A DNA stretch of 64,000 nt from Paludisphaera mucosa (GCF_029589435.1 NZ_JARRAG010000002.1:2418001-2482000), one strand, 5' to 3'. Counted from the first letter of the stretch, positions 19,606 through 34,600 are shown. Made by a program: numbers and translations. Notes: generated by a model not told the origin, from the letters alone.

Positions 19606-19914
19606 GCGGGGTGATCCTTCTCTCGGCAAGTCCGACCGGAGGCCCCGGCCGGCATCCACGAGACGGATCTCGACGGGGGGCTCCATTGTTGCCGATACGC
19701 CCCGCCGCGAGAACGTCAAGATCCAGCCGGCGGTCCCCATCCCGCCGCGTACATTCGGGGTGGAGAATGCCCGACGAGGATGGGACTCGGCGGCTCGACG
19801 TCGACCCGCTCGCGGGCTCGGCCGAGTCTGCCGGAGGTCACCAGCCGCCCCAGGTCATCCCCGTCGATCCGTCTTTCTCCATAATCCGGCCGCTGCACGC
19901 AGGGCCAGCGGCAA

Positions 19915-20113
19915 CTAACGTGTTGATCCGATAACGACTTGCATGAGGAAGTCTCCGCTCCGGCCTCAGTAGCGGCGTTTCGCGGCGACGCTCTGACGGC
20001 CGGGGTGCTGCCTCAGCAGGGAGAGGCAGAATCGGTTCATCCAGGCCATATTCTCGCGCAGGTGCACCTCGCGGATGCGGGACTCGTCCTCGCGGAACGT
20101 CGCATCGGGGGTC
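19915..20113 (-). pseudogene. ISAs1-family transposase C-terminal remnant
   Basis: The minus strand reads TFREDESRIREVHLRENMAW, then MNRFCLSLLRQHPGRQS, an internal stop, and GDFLMQVVIGSTR, closely matching the end of the ISAs1 transposase at 50.9-52.1 kb. The right terminal repeat (CAGGGCCAGCGGCAA near 19900) survives. The N-terminal part is cut off where the composite IS630 begins at 20114. Confidence 0.8.
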
Positions 20114-20840
20114 TAGTGTTTCACCACACCTGAGTTTGTGGTTTCCAGGACCGGGTACAGCCGCTTGAGCTTGACCCGGGCGTCCGCCGTCGCGAACTGC
20201 CAGTCGACCTTCACGGCGGCCGCGTTCCGGCCGGCCTCCCAGGCCGCCACCTCGAGCCTGAGCGAGCCCATGTCGGGGATGCGGCGGTCGAGGCACTGGC
20301 GGGCCAGGACCGACAACTCGCACTCCGCCACGTTCAGCCAGCTCCCATGCTTCGGCGTGTAGACGAACTCCAGTCGCCCCAGGATCCGCCGCGCCTCGGC
20401 CGGCTCGAACGCCTCGTACAGGGCCGCCGGCTTGTGGGTGCTCAGGTTATCGACCACGAGCGTGACCCGCTCCGCGTCCGCGTACCACTCGTCGGCGATC
20501 CGCTTCAGCAGCCGGGCGAAGTCGGCCTTGGTCTTCCGCTCGGTCACTTCCACGCGCCGCTCCCCCGCCAGCGGCTCGAAGGCCATGAACAGGTTGGCCG
20601 TCCCGTGCCGGACGTATTCGTAGTCCTCCTTGGCCGGACGCCTCGGGCGGACCGGGAGCGGCGGCCGGGCGTCGCCGATCAGCTGCTTGCCCCCCTCGTC
20701 GGCGCAGACCACCGGCCGCCTCGGGTCGTAGGGCCGGGCGTAGACCTCCAGCACGCCCTCCATCGCGCAGACGAACTCGGCGTTCGCCTTCGGCGGGATG
20801 ACCCACTGCTGCTTCAGCCAGGGCTTGAGCGCGTTTTTTT
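20113..20840 (-). pseudogene. IS630 transposase C-terminal part (separated from its N-terminus)
   Basis: This holds the DDE catalytic domain: CADEGGKQLIGD (first Asp), LVVDNLSTHKPAAL (second Asp) and VYTPKHGSWLNVAECELSVL (Glu). It has no start of its own. Reading would enter at the A-run (20834-20840), which was the -1 frameshift site of the intact gene. The TAG stop is formed by the TA target duplication plus the next outside base. Confidence 0.75.
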
Positions 20841-22542
20841 CTAGGACGGTAGAGCCGGCTTGATCGGTAGTTTGCCATCGGTTCTCCTGGGGAAGCCCTC
20901 CAGGAGTCGACCGATGCCCAAGCCCAAGCGGACGCCACGACCGGCCCCCACTCGCACCGTCGAGCTGACGACCGCCACCCGCGTCTGCCCCGGGTGCGAC
21001 CGGCCCCTCTGGGCCGCCTACAAGGGCCGCCGCGTCGTCGCCACCCTCGAGGGGCTCACCCGATTCGCCGTCCAGGTCCGACGCTGCCGCGATGCCGACT
21101 GCCCCCGCCACAACGTCTCGCTCCGGGCCGAAGCCGAGGGGGCCATCGCCCTGCCGCAGCAGGAGTTCGGCCTGGATGTCATCGCCCTGGTCGGTCGCCT
21201 CCGCCATGTCGAGCACCGCGGCGTCGCCGAGATCCACGCCGAGCTGACCCGACGCGGGGTGGGCATCTGCGTGCGGAGCGTCTCCTGCCTGCTGGACCGC
21301 TACGACGAGCTGCTCGCCCTCTCGCTGTCCGACCCCGCCCGACTCCGCCGGGTCGTCGCCGAGGCCGGGCGGGTGATCCTGGCCATCGATGGGCTCCAGC
21401 CCGACGTCGGCCACGAGGTCCTCTGGGTCATCCGCGACGTCCTCTCCGGCGAGATCCTCCTGGCCCGGAGCCTTCTCTCCTCCTGCCGGGCCGACCTGGC
21501 CAAGCTGCTCGGCGAGGTGAGGTCCGCCCTCCAGCCCGAGGCCGAGGGGGCCGCCGGCGTGCCGATCGTCGGGGTGATCTCCGACGGCCAGCATTCCATC
21601 CGCGACGCCGTGGCCGAAGCCCTGCCCGGCGTGCCGCACCAGCTCTGCCAGTTCCATTACCTCCGCGAGGCGGCCCGGCCGATCTACGAGGCCGATCGCC
21701 ACGCCAAGGTCACGCTCAAGAAGAAGGTCCGGGGCATCCGCCCGATCGAGCGGGCCGTCGAGGGCCGCGACGACGACGAGGCGACGGCGATCCGGGGCTA
21801 CTGCGCCGCGGTCCGCACGTCGCTGACCGACGACGGCCGGCCGCCGCTGGCGGCCTCGGGCCTGGTGCTGCGGGACCGGCTGGCGAAGGTCGCCGAGGGC
21901 CTGGACGAGGTCGGCGCCAAAAGGGGCTCCCGAAAGAACTGACGCGGCTGCGTGCGATCCTGGCCGGGGGCCTGGAGGCGACCGATTCGGCGTGGCCCGA
22001 GGTGCGTGCGGCGTTCGGCCGGGTGCATCGCGCCGCGGCGATCCTGCGGAACAAGGCGGGGCTCGACGCCGCCGGGGTGCGGCGTCGGTTCGTCGGGCTG
22101 ATGGGGGAGATAGGGCGGCATCGCGATGCCGCCGGGGGGCTGGACGACGCGGTCGGCCATTTCCTGAAGGTGACGCGGAGCTACTGGCCCGGGCTGTTCG
22201 CCTGCTATGACACGGCCGGCCTGCCGCGGACCAACAACGACCTGGAGCAACTGTTCGGCTCGTATCGCCATCACGAGCGGCGTTGCAGCGGCCGCAAGGT
22301 GGCGTCGCCGGGGATGGTGGTGCGGGGCTCGGTACGGCTGGTCTCGGCGACCGCGACCCGGCTCCGGCCGATCGAGAGGGCCGACCTGGTGCCATCGGAC
22401 CTCGCGGCGTGGCGGGCGCTCCGCGGTGGGCTGGAGCGGAGGCAGGAGGTCAGGAAGATGGGCCACCGCTTCCGCCGCGATCCCGCGGCTTACCTGCTGT
22501 CGCTTAAGGAGATCATGATCAAGCCGGCTCTACCGTCCTAGT
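20841..22542 (+). mobile_element. MULE-like transposon inserted in the IS630 frameshift site, copy 1
   Basis: Perfect inverted repeats of 25 bases begin CTAGGACGGTAGAGCCGG at 20841 and end at 22542. Seven T residues lie directly outside each end (20834-20840, 22543-22549), consistent with a 7-bp duplication of a poly-T target. One transposase gene is carried on the plus strand. Family assignment is open (ISNCY-type). Confidence 0.8.
20914..22541 (+). CDS. MULE-like DDE transposase in two frames, copy 1
   Basis: The ATG at 20914 has AGGAG seven bases upstream. The N-terminus has a possible zinc site (RVCPGCDRPLW; RCRDADCPRHN). Then come ILAIDGLQPDVGHEV (first Asp) and VISDGQHSIRDAVAEALPG followed by HQLCQFHYLREA (second Asp and the C/H motif typical of MULE-type transposases). 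The first frame stops at 21942. The rest continues in the -1 frame from about 21917 and contains LPRTNNDLEQLFGSYRHH (likely catalytic Glu). The junction GCCAAAAGG is not a textbook slippery heptamer, yet the same arrangement is present in both copies. It may be an unusual programmed shift or a mutation that was copied. Confidence 0.65.
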
Positions 22543-22986
22543 TTTTTTTAGGACCCGGCGGACCGTCTCGTCGCTGACGGCGTCCACCGACTCCAGCTCG
22601 ACCAGCCGGTCGGCCAGCATCTTGAGCGTCCACCGAGCCTTCCCGTCCGGCGGCGAGGAACAGGCCAGTGAGACGAGCCGGGCCTCTTGCGCCCCGTCGA
22701 GCTTGCGGTATCGTCGGCCGGTCGGCTTCCTGCGGTGAAGGGCCGCGTCGAGCCCGCACTCGGCGAACCGCTTGCGGACGCGGGCGACCGTGCCCTCCGA
22801 GCACTCGATCGCCTCGGCGATCGCGGCGTCGCCCAGCCCGGGCCCGCTGGGGCCGACGTCCGCCTTGAGCAGGATGCGGGCGTGGACGAGGGCGGCCGCG
22901 GCGTGGCGGCCCCCGGCGATCATCTTCTCGAGCTGCCTCCGTTGATCGTCGGTCAGCCGGACGAGGCGCTTGTCCTTCAGGGCCAT
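22519..22986 (-). pseudogene. IS630 transposase N-terminal part, copy 1
   Basis: The start at 22986 follows GGAGGAG. It encodes the helix-turn-helix region of IS630 (DAAIAEAIECSEGTVARVRK, ECGLDAALHRRKPTGRRYRK) up to ETVRRVLKK, where the original A7 slippery run lay. The last residues come from the inserted MULE-like transposon. Alone it could bind DNA but not catalyse. Confidence 0.75.
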
Positions 22987-23049
22987 GGCGGATCTCCTCC
23001 TTCGTGGAAGAGATCCTACCAAAACCGTCAACTCAGGTGTGGCGGACCA

Positions 23050-24081
23050 CTAAGCGGCCGGTCGTAGTCTTTCTTCAGGTTTTCGAGGGAGCCGACGGCC
23101 GTAGCCGCTGAACGCCTCCTCGACGGCCTCGCGTAGGCCGACTCGGGTCGTATAGCTCCGTCGCGGCATCTCCTGGTACTTGACCTGGCGGAAGACCGGC
23201 TCCGGCTCGTTCAGTTCGGGGCTGTAGGGCGGCAGGTAGTACAGATGGATCCCCTCCCGGGCCAGACGCGGCTTTGCGGCGCGAACGACCTTGCCGGTGT
23301 GCAGCCCGGCGTTGTCCAGCACCACGACCCTCGGCGCCTTCGCCGTCGGCAAGGCCCTCAGGAAGCCCAGCAGGTCGTAGGCGTCCCATGTCCGCTCGGC
23401 CGTGAAGACGTCCAGCCGCGGTGCCGGGCCGTGAGGCCGGTAGGCCGCGATCGCGTCGACGCGCCGGCCCTGCGGGGCCTCGTACTCGACGAGCTTCCGG
23501 TCGCCGGCCAGGGCCCAGCTGCATGCGGTCGGCAGCGTGGGGGCGAAGCCGCACTCGTCGAGGTAGTAAAGCCTCAGCCGTCCGGCGGCCGCCTTATCCT
23601 TCAGGTTCGCCAGCACCCGGCCGGCCCGCTCGGCCTTCTCGGGATCCTGCTTATGCCGGAGGGTCGAGCCGGTGCGGCGGTAGCGGGCGCCCATCCGCTT
23701 CAAGTAGCGGCGGACCTGCCTCGGCCCCATGCCGATGCCGCGGCCGGCCAAGGCCTCGGCCAGCTGGCGGCTGGTCCAGGTGCGCCGCTCGCCTAGCATC
23801 TCGCCCAGGGCGGAGACGACCCGGTCGCTCCGCTCGGCGTCGGGGGCCGGGCCGCTGGCGAAGGGGCGCAGGGCCGCCACGCCGCGGGCGTTGAATGAGC
23901 GGAGCAGGTCGCGGACGGTCTGCGGGCGGCGGCCGAGATGGTCGGCGATCCTCGGGGCCGACCAGCCGACGTCCGAGAGGGCGACCATCTCGATGCGTTC
24001 GCGTACCTTGGGCGGCAGGTCGGCGCGGCGGAGGGCGCGAAGTTCGTCGCGGGTGGTGTCGTCGAGCATGGTGCGGATCAT
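23050..24081 (-). CDS. IS630-family transposase, intact
   Basis: 343 residues in one frame. Two helix-turn-helix segments come first (SAPRIADHLGRRPQTVRDLL; TSRQLAEALAGRGIGMGPRQ), then the DDE domain: LYYLDECGFAP (Asp), VVVLDNAGLHTGKV (Asp) and YLPPYSPELNEPEPVFRQVK (Glu). The TAG stop spans the right-hand TA of composite copy 1 plus one of its bases, so the stop was supplied by the neighbouring DNA. This gene belongs to a different IS630 subgroup from the interrupted one and needs no frameshift. Confidence 0.88.
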   Translation of the reverse strand: MIRTMLDDTTRDELRALRRADLPPKVRERIEMVALSDVGWSAPRIADHLGRRPQTVRDLLRSFNARGVAALRPFASGPAPDAERSDRVVSALGEMLGERRTWTSRQLAEALAGRGIGMGPRQVRRYLKRMGARYRRTGSTLRHKQDPEKAERAGRVLANLKDKAAAGRLRLYYLDECGFAPTLPTACSWALAGDRKLVEYEAPQGRRVDAIAAYRPHGPAPRLDVFTAERTWDAYDLLGFLRALPTAKAPRVVVLDNAGLHTGKVVRAAKPRLAREGIHLYYLPPYSPELNEPEPVFRQVKYQEMPRRSYTTRVGLREAVEEAFSGYGRRLPRKPEERLRPAA

Positions 24082-24113
24082 GCCGAATTATAGAAAGACC
24101 AGGTCCACCCGCT
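23053..24113 (-). mobile_element. Second IS630-type element
   Basis: The ends match as imperfect inverted repeats over about 25 bases (AGCGG..GG.C.T.GTCTTTCT). TA lies on each side: 23051-23052 is shared with composite copy 1 and 24114-24115 is shared with the IS5 element to the right. Confidence 0.75.
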
Positions 24114-24115
24114 TA

Positions 24116-24994
24116 GGCCGTATGGACACGAGGTAGGCGTTCTGGGTGATATGGCGATCGAGCCGGACACCACGAGGGTCATCGATGAGCCATCGCCACG
24201 CGATCTCCGACACCGACTTCCGCCGCATCGAGCGCTTGCTGCCGGGGCGGCCCGGGCAGCATGGCGGCGTCGCGCGGGACAACCACCGCTTCCTCGACGC
24301 GGCCCTCTGGATCGCACGGACCGGGGCGGCGTGGGCCGACCTGCCCGAGCGGCTGGGCAACGGCAACAGCCAGTGGCGGCGGTTCGACAGCTGGGCCGCC
24401 GAGGGGCGGTGGGACCCGATCCTGGCCGAGCTGCGCGACCCGGACCTCGACCGCCTGATCCTCGACTCCACCGCCGTCCGCGCCCACCCCTGCGCCGCGG
24501 GGGCGAAAAAAAGTGGGACGGCGCCGGCGGCCAGGCCGATCAGGCCCTCGGCCGCAGCCGGGGCGGGTTCGGCACCAAGGTCCACATGAGCTGCGACGGG
24601 CTCGGGCACCCCGTCGAGCTGCTGCTGACGGGCGCGCAGGAGTCGGACATCGCGCAGGCCGAGGCGCTGCTGGCCGACCACCGGCCCGAGGAGGTGATCG
24701 CCGACCGGGGGTACGACAAGAAGGCGCTGGTGGAGGAGATCGAGTCGTGCGGTGCGCGGGCCGTGATCCCGACGCAGCGGGGCCGCAAGGTCCAGCGGCA
24801 GGTCGACCGCCACGCCTATCGGGAGCGGAACGTGTGCGAGCGGTTCTGGTCGAAGGCCAAGCAGTATCGGCGGGTGGCGACGCGGTACGAGAAGAAGGCG
24901 GCCAACTACCTGGCGTTCGTGAAAGTGGCCGCGATGATGGTCATGCTCCAGTAGCCTGGACGTCGCAGTTTCCCTACCTCGTGTCCATACGACC
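24116..24994 (+). mobile_element. IS5-family element with 22-bp terminal repeats
   Basis: Left end 24116-24137 (contains CGTATGGACACGAGGTAGG) and its complement ending at 24994 match at 21 of 22 positions. TA flanks both ends (24114-24115, 24995-24996). Length 879 bp. Confidence 0.85.
24185..24954 (+). CDS. IS5-family transposase made by -1 frameshifting
   Basis: The first frame (24185-24589) starts MSHRHAISDTDFRRIERLLP and reaches LILDSTAVRAHPCAAGAKK (first catalytic Asp). At the run near 24507 (GCG AAA AAA AGT) the frame can slip by -1 on A-AAA-AAG into the second frame, which continues ALGRSRGGFGTKVHMSC, EEVIADRGYDKKAL (second Asp) and NVCERFWSKAKQYRRVATRY (Glu), ending at 24954. Slippage on this heptamer is an established IS5/IS427 strategy. 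Both halves look intact. Confidence 0.85.
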
Positions 24995-25224
24995 TAGTGC
25001 CAAAGCGGCTCAACTTTCCTCGGACGCCAGGCCCGGAGCCATCTGTCGCCATGTCGCCGTGCTCCGCTTCATCTTTCAAGAAGGCGCAGGAGGCTGCCCT
25101 CGGACCGGCCTGAACCAGGGACCTGGTCTCGGCCGCTGGAAAGGAATCGTGTTCTTCATCCCATGAACTTGCAAATACATATCAACGCGAACGCGGCCGG
25201 CGTCGCCGCGGCCGGGCGTGGACG

Positions 25225-26962
25225 ATGATCCTGAACGTCCCCGGCTCGCTCCTGGTCGTCGACGACAACGAGCTGAACCGCGACATGCTCTCGCGGCGGC
25301 TCCAGCGGAAGGGCTACGACGTGACGGCGGCCGAGGACGGCCGACGGGCGCTCGACCTGGTCGCGGGACGTCCCTTCGATCTGGTCCTCCTGGACGTCAT
25401 GATGCCGGACCTGAACGGCCTGGAGGTCCTGTCCATCCTCAGGAAGTCGCGAAGCGCATCCGACCTGCCGGTGATCATGGCCACGGCCAAGAGTCGTAGC
25501 GAGGACGTCGTCGAGGCGCTCAACCTCGGCACCAACGACTACGTGACCAAGCCGCTCGACTTCCCTCGGCCTGATCAACGACATCCTCGATCTCTCCAAG
25601 ATCGAGGCCGGCAAGATGGACCTCTACCTGGAGACCTTCGACGTGGCCGAGCTGGTCCGCGGCGTGGTCGGCACCATCGAGCCCTTGATCGCGAAGAACG
25701 GCAACGCGCTGGCGGTCGACTGTCCCGGCGACCTCGGGACGATGCACGCCGACCTGACGAAGGTCCGTCAGGCCCTCTTCAACCTCCTCAGCAACGCCGC
25801 CAAGTTCACCGACCGGGGGACGATCACCCTGCGGGCGGCGATCGAACGGGCCGAGGACCGGGGGTGGGTCGTGCTGACCGTCCGGGACAGCGGGATCGGG
25901 ATGACGCCCGACCAGCTGAAGCGGCTGTTCCAGCCGTTCACCCAGGCCGACGCCTCCACCACGAGGAAGTACGGCGGGACCGGCCTCGGCCTCACCATCA
26001 CCCGGCGCTTCTGCCAGATGATGGGGGGCGACATCATCGTCGAGAGCGAGTCGGGCCGCGGATCGGCCTTCACGATCCGGCTCCCGGCCGAGGCGAGGAA
26101 CGACGTCGCGGACTCGGATCCCTCCGAGGCCGTGGACGACGCGCCCGCCTCCGAGGCGTCGACCCCCGACGCGCCGCCCGATCTCGGGGACACGGTCCTC
26201 GTGATCGACGACGACCCGACGGTCCGCGACTTGATGCGTCGGGCCCTGAAGAAGGACGGCTTCCAGGTCGCTTACGCCGCGGGGGGCGAGGAGGGCTTGC
26301 GGCTGGCGCGCGAGATCCGCCCGGCGGCCATAACGCTCGACGTGATGATGCCCGGGATGGACGGATGGGCGGTTCTCGAAGCCCTGAAATCGAGTCCCGA
26401 CGTGGCGGAGATCCCGGTGGTCATGGTGACCATCGTCGACGACAAGAACCTGGGCTATGCGTTGGGGGCCTCGGACTACCTGACCAAGCCGATCGACCGC
26501 AAGCGGCTTACGACGGTCCTGAAGAAGTACCGCCGGACCTGCACGGACTGCCGCGCCCTGGTGGTGGACGACGACGCGGCGACTCGTCAGATGGTCCGCC
26601 ACTCGCTCGAGGCCGACGGATGGGTCGTGTCCGAGGCCGAGGACGGCCGGGTCGGGCTGGAACGCGTGGCGGAAGCGACGCCCGACCTGATCGTCCTGGA
26701 CCTGATGATGCCCGGGATGGACGGGTTCGGCTTCGCCCAGGAGCTGCGCCGACGCGAAGCGTGGCGGACGATCCCGATCCTCGTGTTGACGGCGAAGGAC
26801 GTCACCGCGGAGGACCGCATCCGGCTCAACGGGCACATCCTCGGGGTGGTCCGGAAGGACGCGTATTCGCGGGGGCGGCTGCTGGACGAGATCCGCCGCG
26901 AGGTGGTCGACCGCGTCCGTAAGCGTTCGGCCCGCCCCGCCGACGTGCAGGGATTGGGATGA
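25225..26962 (+). pseudogene. Hybrid histidine kinase with an internal deletion
   Basis: 25225-25565 encodes a receiver domain (VVDDNELNRDM, LVLLDVMMPDLNG with the phospho-Asp, TNDYVTKPLDFP). The sequence then jumps in another frame straight into the end of a HisKA helix (LINDILDLSKIEAGKMDL), leaving out the linker and the phosphorylated His. The second frame continues with an ATPase domain (LLSNAAKF, DSGIGM, KYGGTGLGL) and two receivers (LDVMMPGMDG; LDLMMPGMDG), ending at 26962. Loss of the His and the frame change show a deletion that removed the kinase's phospho-acceptor. From 25616 an ATPase-REC-REC protein could still be made. A CheY-like gene follows 39 bases later. Confidence 0.7.
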
Positions 26963-27001
26963 CGTATCGCCGGGAGGACCCGGCGGGAGAGATGCGGATC
27001 G

Positions 27002-27379
27002 ATGCCGAAGATCCTCCTGGTCGAGGACAACGAGCTCAACCGCGACATGCTCTCCCGGCGCCTGGAGCGCAAGGGCTACGACGTTTCGATCGCCGCCGAC
27101 GGGCGGGAAGGGGTCGACGCGGCCCTGGCGGGCGAGTTCGACCTGATGCTGATGGACATGAGCCTTCCCGAGCTGGACGGTTGGGAGGCGACGCGACTTC
27201 TCAGAGCCGACCCGCGGACCTCATCGACGCCGATCATCGCCTTGACGGCGCACGCCATGCCCGGCGATCGCGAGCGCGCGATCGACGCCGGGTGCGACGA
27301 CTACGACAGCAAGCCGGTCGACTTCGCCCGGCTGCTCGCCAAGATCGAGTCCGGCCTCGACGCGCGGCCGGGGTCGTGA
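27002..27379 (+). CDS. Single-domain response regulator (CheY/DivK-like)
   Basis: 125 residues forming one receiver domain: ILLVEDNELNRDMLSRRLER (acidic pair), LMLMDMSLPELDGWEA (phospho-Asp), PIIALTAHAMPGDRE (Thr/Ser switch) and DDYDSKPVDF (Lys). There is no output domain, so it likely relays phosphate or acts by protein contact. Its N-terminus is nearly identical to the receiver at 25225 (VEDNELNRDMLSRRL), which suggests tandem duplication. Confidence 0.9.
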   Translation: MPKILLVEDNELNRDMLSRRLERKGYDVSIAADGREGVDAALAGEFDLMLMDMSLPELDGWEATRLLRADPRTSSTPIIALTAHAMPGDRERAIDAGCDDYDSKPVDFARLLAKIESGLDARPGS

Positions 27380-27668
27380 GCTCGATCCGAAGAGCTGCAT
27401 CGACCCGGGACGCGACGGAATCCTCGGGACCCGAATGGCGGCGGATCCCATGTCGGCGGTTCATTGGCGCCCTGCCAGGGCCTGGCAGCCGAGTCCGATC
27501 ATGGGCGTTATGTGATTTCATGATCAAATGTAGTGATTGCGCGGCCTGGGACGGCTCGCGGACGGCGGCGTCCCGATATGGTTTTTATGTCGAATTGTGT
27601 TAATTCGTAGCGATCGTGCCGCCTGGATCGTCTTCCGAACGCCACATGATCGACCGGGCTGGCTGCCC

Positions 27669-31583
<3,915 letters not shown>

Positions 31584-31680
31584 TCGATGCGGATCCGATC
31601 TCACCGGAGAGTTCAAGCAGGGCAGCGATACAGTCATCGGTTCAGGGGCGAGAGACCTGCCGATTCCGATCGTCCCGCCG

Positions 31681-34600
31681 TCAGGTGTGGAGCGTATCGA
31701 GGTAGCGATTCGCCTCTTGTTCAAGGCTCTCCCAGCGATCCCGGACCAGTCGATGGACCCTCTCGATCGCGGCAGGGTCCTTCCCCTCGCCGAGCGCCAT
31801 CAGCTCCTGGCAGGCCACGGCCAGGTCCCCGGCCCCGACGGTGGCGAACGCCCCCTTCAGGCTGTGCGCCTCGCCCGAAACCTGGGCCCCGTCACCCGCG
31901 AGGATCGCCGCACCCAGACGGCCCAGCCGCACCGGCACCCCATTCAGCATCAATTCCACGACCTTGCGGATCAGCTTCGGATCGCCCCCGCAGGAGACCT
32001 GGAGGCCCTCGTAGAAAGGCGTAGGGGCCTCGTCCCCCGGGCGTGGCCCTGCCTCGATCGGCAATCGCTCGACCTGGCCGCCCCAGGCGCGGAGGGCCTC
32101 CGCCAGCGGGCCGGGGCGGATCGGCTTCGACAGGTAGTCGTCCATCCCCGCCGCGATGCACCGGGCCCGGTCCCCCTCCATCGCGTGCGCCGTCAGCGCT
32201 ATGATCGGCATGTGCCGGCCCGCGCCCCGCTCGCCCTCGCGGATCGCCGCGGTGGCCGCGAACCCGTCCATCACCGGCATCTGCACGTCCATCAGGATCA
32301 GGTCGTGCCGGTCGTAGTCGAGCAATTCGACCGCCTCCCGGCCGTCCCGGGCCGCCTCCACCCGGCACCCCAGCCGCTCCACCATGCCGATGGCCACCTC
32401 GCGATTGACCTCGTTGTCCTCCGCCAGGAGGATGCACAGGGATGAGGCCAGCTTCATCGCCCCCGACTCGGTGGCCGGACGCCGGGCGTCGAGCGGGCCG
32501 GGGACCTCGACGGCCCGGCAGAGGGTGTTGTACAGCAGCGAGCGGCGGACCGGCTTCGCCATCCGCGCCGCCCACGGCCCGACCTCGACCGCCTCCGGCC
32601 CGGCCGCGCCGGAGGCGCCGAGCAAGATAATCGGCACCCGGGCGTAGCGTGGGATCGCCCTGATCACCCGGGCGGTCTGCTCGACGTCCATCCCCGGCAT
32701 CTCCTGGTCGAGGACGATCAGCACGAACGGATCCTCGTCCAGGTCCACCAGCAGTCGGGTCAGCGCCTCGGCGCCCGAACCCACCACCTCGGGCCGGCAC
32801 TCCCACGAGAGCAGCAGTCCCCGGAGGTGCTCGCGGTCCGACTTCTGGTCGTCGACTACCAGCACACGCAGCCCCTCGAGCGGGGCGGCCGGCAGGTCCG
32901 CCTCGCCGGCCTCCTTGCCCAGCGTGACCTCGAACCAGAACGTGCTCCCCTCGCCGGGGCGGCTCTCCACGCCGATCCGCCCGCCCATCAGGCCCACCAG
33001 GCTCCGGCAGATCGTTAGCCCCAGCCCCGTCCCACCGTGGAGTCGGCTGGGCCCTCCCTCGATCTGCGTGAAGCACTCGAAGATGTCCCTCTGGCGATCC
33101 GGCGGGATCCCGATGCCGGTATCGCGGACCATGATCCGGACCATCGCCCCGGCACCGTCATCGATCGCGAGGAACGCCTCCAGGACCACTTCGCCGCTCT
33201 CGGTGAACTTGACCGCGTTGCCGGCCAAGTTGGTGAGGATCTGGCGGATCCGGACCGCGTCGCCCACCAGCCGCCGGGGGACCTCCCGATCGACCCGGCA
33301 ATCGAGCTTCAGGCCCTTCCGGACGGCACCGGGGGCGAGCAGGTCGGTCAGCTCGTCCATGAGCGCGCGGAGGTCGAATTCGACCAGCTCCAGGGTGAGC
33401 TTGCCGGCCTCGATCTTCGAGAAATCCAGGATTTCGTTGATCACCGTCAGCAGCGCCTCGCCGCTGCCGTGGACCGTCCGGGCGTAGCTCCGCTGGAGGT
33501 CGTTCAGTGGGGTGTCCAGCAGGAGGTCGGTCATCCCCAGCACGCCGTTCATCGGCGTGCGGATCTCGTGGCTCATGTTGGCAAGGAACTCGCTCTTGGC
33601 CCGCGACGCCGCCATCGCCTCGTCGCGGGCCTCGCGCAGCGCCACCTCGGCCTTCTCGCGCTCGGAGAGGTCGCGGGCGATCCCGGTGTACATCCGCCGG
33701 TCGCCGAGGGACAGCTCGCTCACCGCCAGGTGCATCGGGAACGTCGTCCCGTCCTTCCTCCGGCCCGTGACCTCGCGGCCGATGCCGATGACCTTCTTCT
33801 CGCCCGTGGCCCGGTAGTTGGCCAGGTAGCCGTCGTGCTCGCCGTAATAGGGCTCGGGCATGAGCATCTTGAGGTTCCGCCCGAGCAGCTCCGAAGCCGG
33901 ATAGCCGAAGAGGCGTTCGGCGGCCGGGTTGAGCGACTCGACCAGGCCTCGCTCGTCGATCGTGAGGATCGCGTCGGCGGCGGCGTCGAGGATGGCCCGC
34001 GTGCGGGCCTCGCTCTCCCGGAGCGCCTCCTCGGCCCGCTTCTGCTCGGTCACGTCGCGGGCGATCATGGAGCTCCCGACGATCCGACCGGCACGGTCCT
34101 TGATCGGGGAGATGGTCAGCGAGACGTCGATCGACCGCCCGTCCTTGGCCAGCCGCACCGACTCGAAATGGTCCACCCGCTCGCCGCGGCGGAGCCGCTC
34201 CAGGATGATCGACTCCTCGACCAGGCGGTCGGGCGGGTACAGAAAGGTCATCGGCCGATCGACGGCCTCGTCGACAGCGTAGCCGAAGATCCGCCGGGCT
34301 CCGCTGTTCCAGGAGGTGACGATGCCGTCGAGGTCCTTGGACACGATCGCGTCGTCCGAGGACTCGACGATCGACGCCAACGACGCCTGCTCCAGGCTCA
34401 GTTCATCGAGCGCCCGCGTCCACTCATCGGTCCGCTCGGCGATCACGCGCTCCAACTCGGCGGGGCTCCTCATCGCCATCAGCGCCGGCCAAGCCCTGCG
34501 GAGCGACCATGCGGTCCAGCATGAGATCAGACCAGTGAAGACCAGGACCAGCCCCGAGAGTCGGTACATCGGGTGGAAGAAGGCCAGCATGTCGAGGAAG

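Larger units (their letters stand above)
20116..23050. mobile_element. Composite IS630 element interrupted by a second transposon, copy 1
   Basis: A 2,935-bp unit with imperfect terminal repeats sharing GCCACACCTGAGTT, flanked by TA (20114-20115 and 23051-23052). The IS630 transposase on the minus strand is cut in two by a 1,702-bp element at 20841-22542. The whole nested structure recurs at 44404-47338 with the same length and almost no differences; one is an A/G change in the left terminal repeat near 20123. Confidence 0.85.

Noticed and set aside
20113-22395. A very long minus-strand open frame across the composite IS630 (and its copy at 44329-46683)
   Set aside because: Only the last 240 codons match IS630; the rest is the antisense of the MULE-like transposase, open because of high GC content.
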